Below, piece by piece: positions 62,603-64,000 of a stretch of 64,000 nucleotides of DNA; within the stretch, counting starts at the first letter, position 1; each line of letters begins with the position of its first letter. This DNA is from DASZBR01 sp033763845 (lineage in GTDB: Bacteria; Pseudomonadota; Gammaproteobacteria; DASZBR01), in contig JANRJR010000066.1 in the NCBI GenBank assembly GCA_033763845.1, forward strand, positions 1 through 64,000, read 5' to 3'. Position numbers and translations under genes: made by a program. The notes below the pieces were generated by a model. That model was not told the DNA's origin. It ran no database searches and was given only the letters and a program-made list of their open reading frames with translations.

Positions 62603-62625
62603 ACCTCGTAATCTTACGGGGTATT
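62600..62625. promoter_or_regulatory. Full dyad (copy 2) upstream of the PAS-LuxR gene
   Basis: Half-sites AATACCTCGTAA and TTACGGGGTATT separated by two bases; 11 of 13 position pairs are complementary. It overlaps the -10 and predicted start of transcription, the usual place for a repressor or autoregulatory operator. As RNA it also forms a hairpin including the GGGG that could act as the ribosome binding site. Confidence 0.6.
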
Positions 62626-62631
62626 ACTTCA

Positions 62632-63378
62632 ATGAAAAAGCTATCAATCGAGAGCCTCAACAATCTTTTTGAATTCCTTCAAAATCAAACAGAAGCTGTG
62701 CTATGGATTCGAAGCCGTAGCTACGAACGACAACTCTTTGTTAGCCCTAACTTTGATAATTTGTGGGGCTACAGCAGCCAAGCTTTATACGAAAATCCTT
62801 CTATCTTTGATACTTTTCTTGTGCCTGACGATCGCAATGTCGCTCGCGAAATGATTGTGCATGACGAATCCGGGCAAGAACACGTGAGCTATCTTTACCG
62901 CATCCAAAAACCGAGCGGTGAAATTAAATATATCAAAGATTGGCATTACCTACTCACCGATGAAAAGGATTATATTGTTGGCATCGCTGGTATTGCACAG
63001 TTTATTGATAAAGCATCATGGGAATCAGAATTTGCTGCAAAACATAAAAACTTTCAACATCAAAGCTCGTTTCAATTACTACAACAACATATTTTTCGAA
63101 CACTAAAAAATGAACTTCACATTAACTCTCAATCTATTTCACAAAATTCACCTAAACTTGCTTTTGGGTGGATTAAAGACAAAAAAGGAAAAAATATTGA
63201 GCTCACCAGCCGTGAGTCAGAATGCTTAAGTTATGTTATGCAAGGCAAATCTGCCAAACAAACAGGGGCTATTTTAAACATTTCTCAACGTACCGTTGAA
63301 TTTCACTTGGATAACATCAAACAAAAAGCGCAATGTAGAACTAAGCTAGAACTATTAAGCCAAGTAAAGTCTACCTAA
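62632..63378 (+). CDS. PAS-LuxR family transcriptional regulator
   Basis: 248 residues: N-terminal PAS domain at about 14-125 (LFVSPNFDNLWGYSSQALY, VSYLYRIQKPSGEIKYIKDW) of the PAS_3 type, a linker, and a C-terminal GerE/LuxR helix-turn-helix at about 189-246 (ELTSRESECLSYVMQGKSAK, LNISQRTVEFHLDNIKQK). No receiver or autoinducer-binding domain, so the input is probably a ligand or cofactor in the PAS pocket. Its own promoter carries a dyad shared with both neighbouring genes. Confidence 0.9.
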   Translation: MKKLSIESLNNLFEFLQNQTEAVLWIRSRSYERQLFVSPNFDNLWGYSSQALYENPSIFDTFLVPDDRNVAREMIVHDESGQEHVSYLYRIQKPSGEIKYIKDWHYLLTDEKDYIVGIAGIAQFIDKASWESEFAAKHKNFQHQSSFQLLQQHIFRTLKNELHINSQSISQNSPKLAFGWIKDKKGKNIELTSRESECLSYVMQGKSAKQTGAILNISQRTVEFHLDNIKQKAQCRTKLELLSQVKST

Positions 63379-63400
63379 GATTCCTAAACCAAAAGCTCTC

Positions 63401-63412
63401 CGTAAAATTACG
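63401..63412. promoter_or_regulatory. Copy 3 of the CGTAA/TTACG site
   Basis: CGTAA-AA-TTACG, followed by AGTA so the right half (TTACGAGTA) differs from the complement of the 62600 left half by one missing base. It contains TAAAAT (63403-63408), a possible -10 for the reductase gene 54 bases downstream. Confidence 0.5.
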
Positions 63413-63465
63413 AGTACACATTTAGAACAATTACCTTTAAGTTAATTTTTTTGACGAGCTCATTC

Positions 63466-64000
63466 ATGCAAGACGCCTTAAAACCAAAACTTTTGCAGCC
63501 TCAACTCGGTCTAGGCTGTTTATATCCCGAAACCGCTGCGCTTATTTCAGATGCCCTCAAAAACGGCATAGCTTTCTTTGATACCTCAAATGTCTATGAC
63601 GATGGCAACGCGGAAATTTCCTTAGGCAAGGAATTGGCAAAATTACCGAGAGAAAGCTTTCAGATCGCAACAAAAGCAGGATGCACACAGCCTAAATTTA
63701 AATTAAATGGCTCTCCCCAACATATTTTAGACAGCTGCAAAAAAAGCTTAACTGCCCTCCAGGTTGAATATATCGATCTTTATTATCTTCATCGCGTTGA
63801 CCCTAAAATTCCCATAGAAACCTCAATGGAAGCATTTAAACAATTACTCGATGAGAAAAAAATAAAATACGTTGGATTGTCTGAAGTAACTCCCACTCAA
63901 ATCAGACGCGCAAATGCAGTATGCCCTATTTCAGCTATTCAAATAGAATATTCACCGTGGAGCCGACATGATGAACACAACGGCGTTATTCAAACCTGTC
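63466..64000 (+). CDS. Aldo/keto reductase (3' end outside window)
   Basis: 178 residues visible of an NADPH-dependent aldo/keto reductase. N-terminus MQDALKPKLLQPQLGLGCLY. Catalytic tetrad residues are visible: Asp and Tyr in FFDTSNVYDDGNAE, Lys in IATKAGC, His in LYYLHRVDPKIP. YVGLSEVTPTQIRRA and IQIEYSPWSR are typical of the family. Substrate unknown. It continues past the window edge; a weak GAG sits eight bases before the ATG. The upstream dyad links it to the PAS-LuxR regulator. Confidence 0.88.
   Translation, partial: MQDALKPKLLQPQLGLGCLYPETAALISDALKNGIAFFDTSNVYDDGNAEISLGKELAKLPRESFQIATKAGCTQPKFKLNGSPQHILDSCKKSLTALQVEYIDLYYLHRVDPKIPIETSMEAFKQLLDEKKIKYVGLSEVTPTQIRRANAVCPISAIQIEYSPWSRHDEHNGVIQTC

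Noticed and set aside
1..64000. CRISPR array, tRNA or rRNA genes, prophage
   Set aside because: No regularly spaced direct repeats, no cloverleaf or rRNA sequence, and no phage gene recognised on reading both strands.

Overview
This AT-rich 64 kb chromosomal window fits a gammaproteobacterium, most likely a Legionellales relative (Legionella, Coxiella or Berkiella side). The support is gene order (yebC-ruvCAB-tolQRAB-pal-cpoB; sdhCDAB-sucABCD as in Coxiella; a pilABCD block), a Kdo 3-hydroxylase, a protein resembling Legionella EnhB, and a PAS-LuxR regulator. The assignment is inference; no rRNA or tRNA gene was seen. Coding density is very high, many neighbours overlap by 1, 4 or 7 bases, and no gene-free stretch exceeds 300 bases.

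Layout. 1-7.3 kb (minus strand): yebC, ruvC, ruvA, ruvB and the Tol-Pal envelope system, ending in a cpoB cut by the window edge. 7.4-11.6 kb: a GabD-type aldehyde dehydrogenase, a rhomboid protease and, divergently, uvrD. 11.6-14.4 kb is the accessory island: a REP-associated tyrosine transposase inside two nested pairs of inverted REP repeats, then an unrecognised 499-residue membrane-anchored protein. 14.4-19.9 kb: a SnoaL-like protein, parE, nudF and clpB, the last with a heat-shock-type promoter and a REP doublet in its leader. 20-32.6 kb is one long minus-strand operon running from sdhC: sdhCDAB-sucABCD (TCA cycle), coaE, hldE (LPS heptose) and a sensor-less hybrid histidine kinase. 32.7-36.1 kb: pilA-B-C-D with compact PilB and PilC.

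36.2-42.7 kb: argS, an FtsN-like SPOR protein, hslVU behind a textbook sigma-32 promoter, kdoO and an MFS transporter. 43-47.5 kb: prmB, udk, fabI, a PP2C-like phosphatase whose metal-binding DGHSG segment has moved from its normal N-terminal place to the end of the catalytic domain, and a DUF523 protein. 47.5-57.7 kb: queG and nnrD, then a partial leucine/isovalerate catabolic cluster (liuA, thiolase, small membrane protein, liuB, liuC, scoA) interrupted by an EnhB-like secreted protein and a shortened AddA/UvrD-type helicase; liuD, liuE and scoB are absent. 57.7-61.9 kb: nadE and an unusually short valS. 61.9-64 kb: three consecutive transcription units (unknown protein, PAS-LuxR regulator, aldo/keto reductase), each preceded by a related CGTAA/TTACG site, suggesting a small autoregulated regulon.

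The observations most worth following are the PP2C with the relocated motif (45468-47006), the shared dyad of the PAS-LuxR locus (61.95-63.41 kb), and the RAYT element with nested REP inverted repeats (11881-12822).
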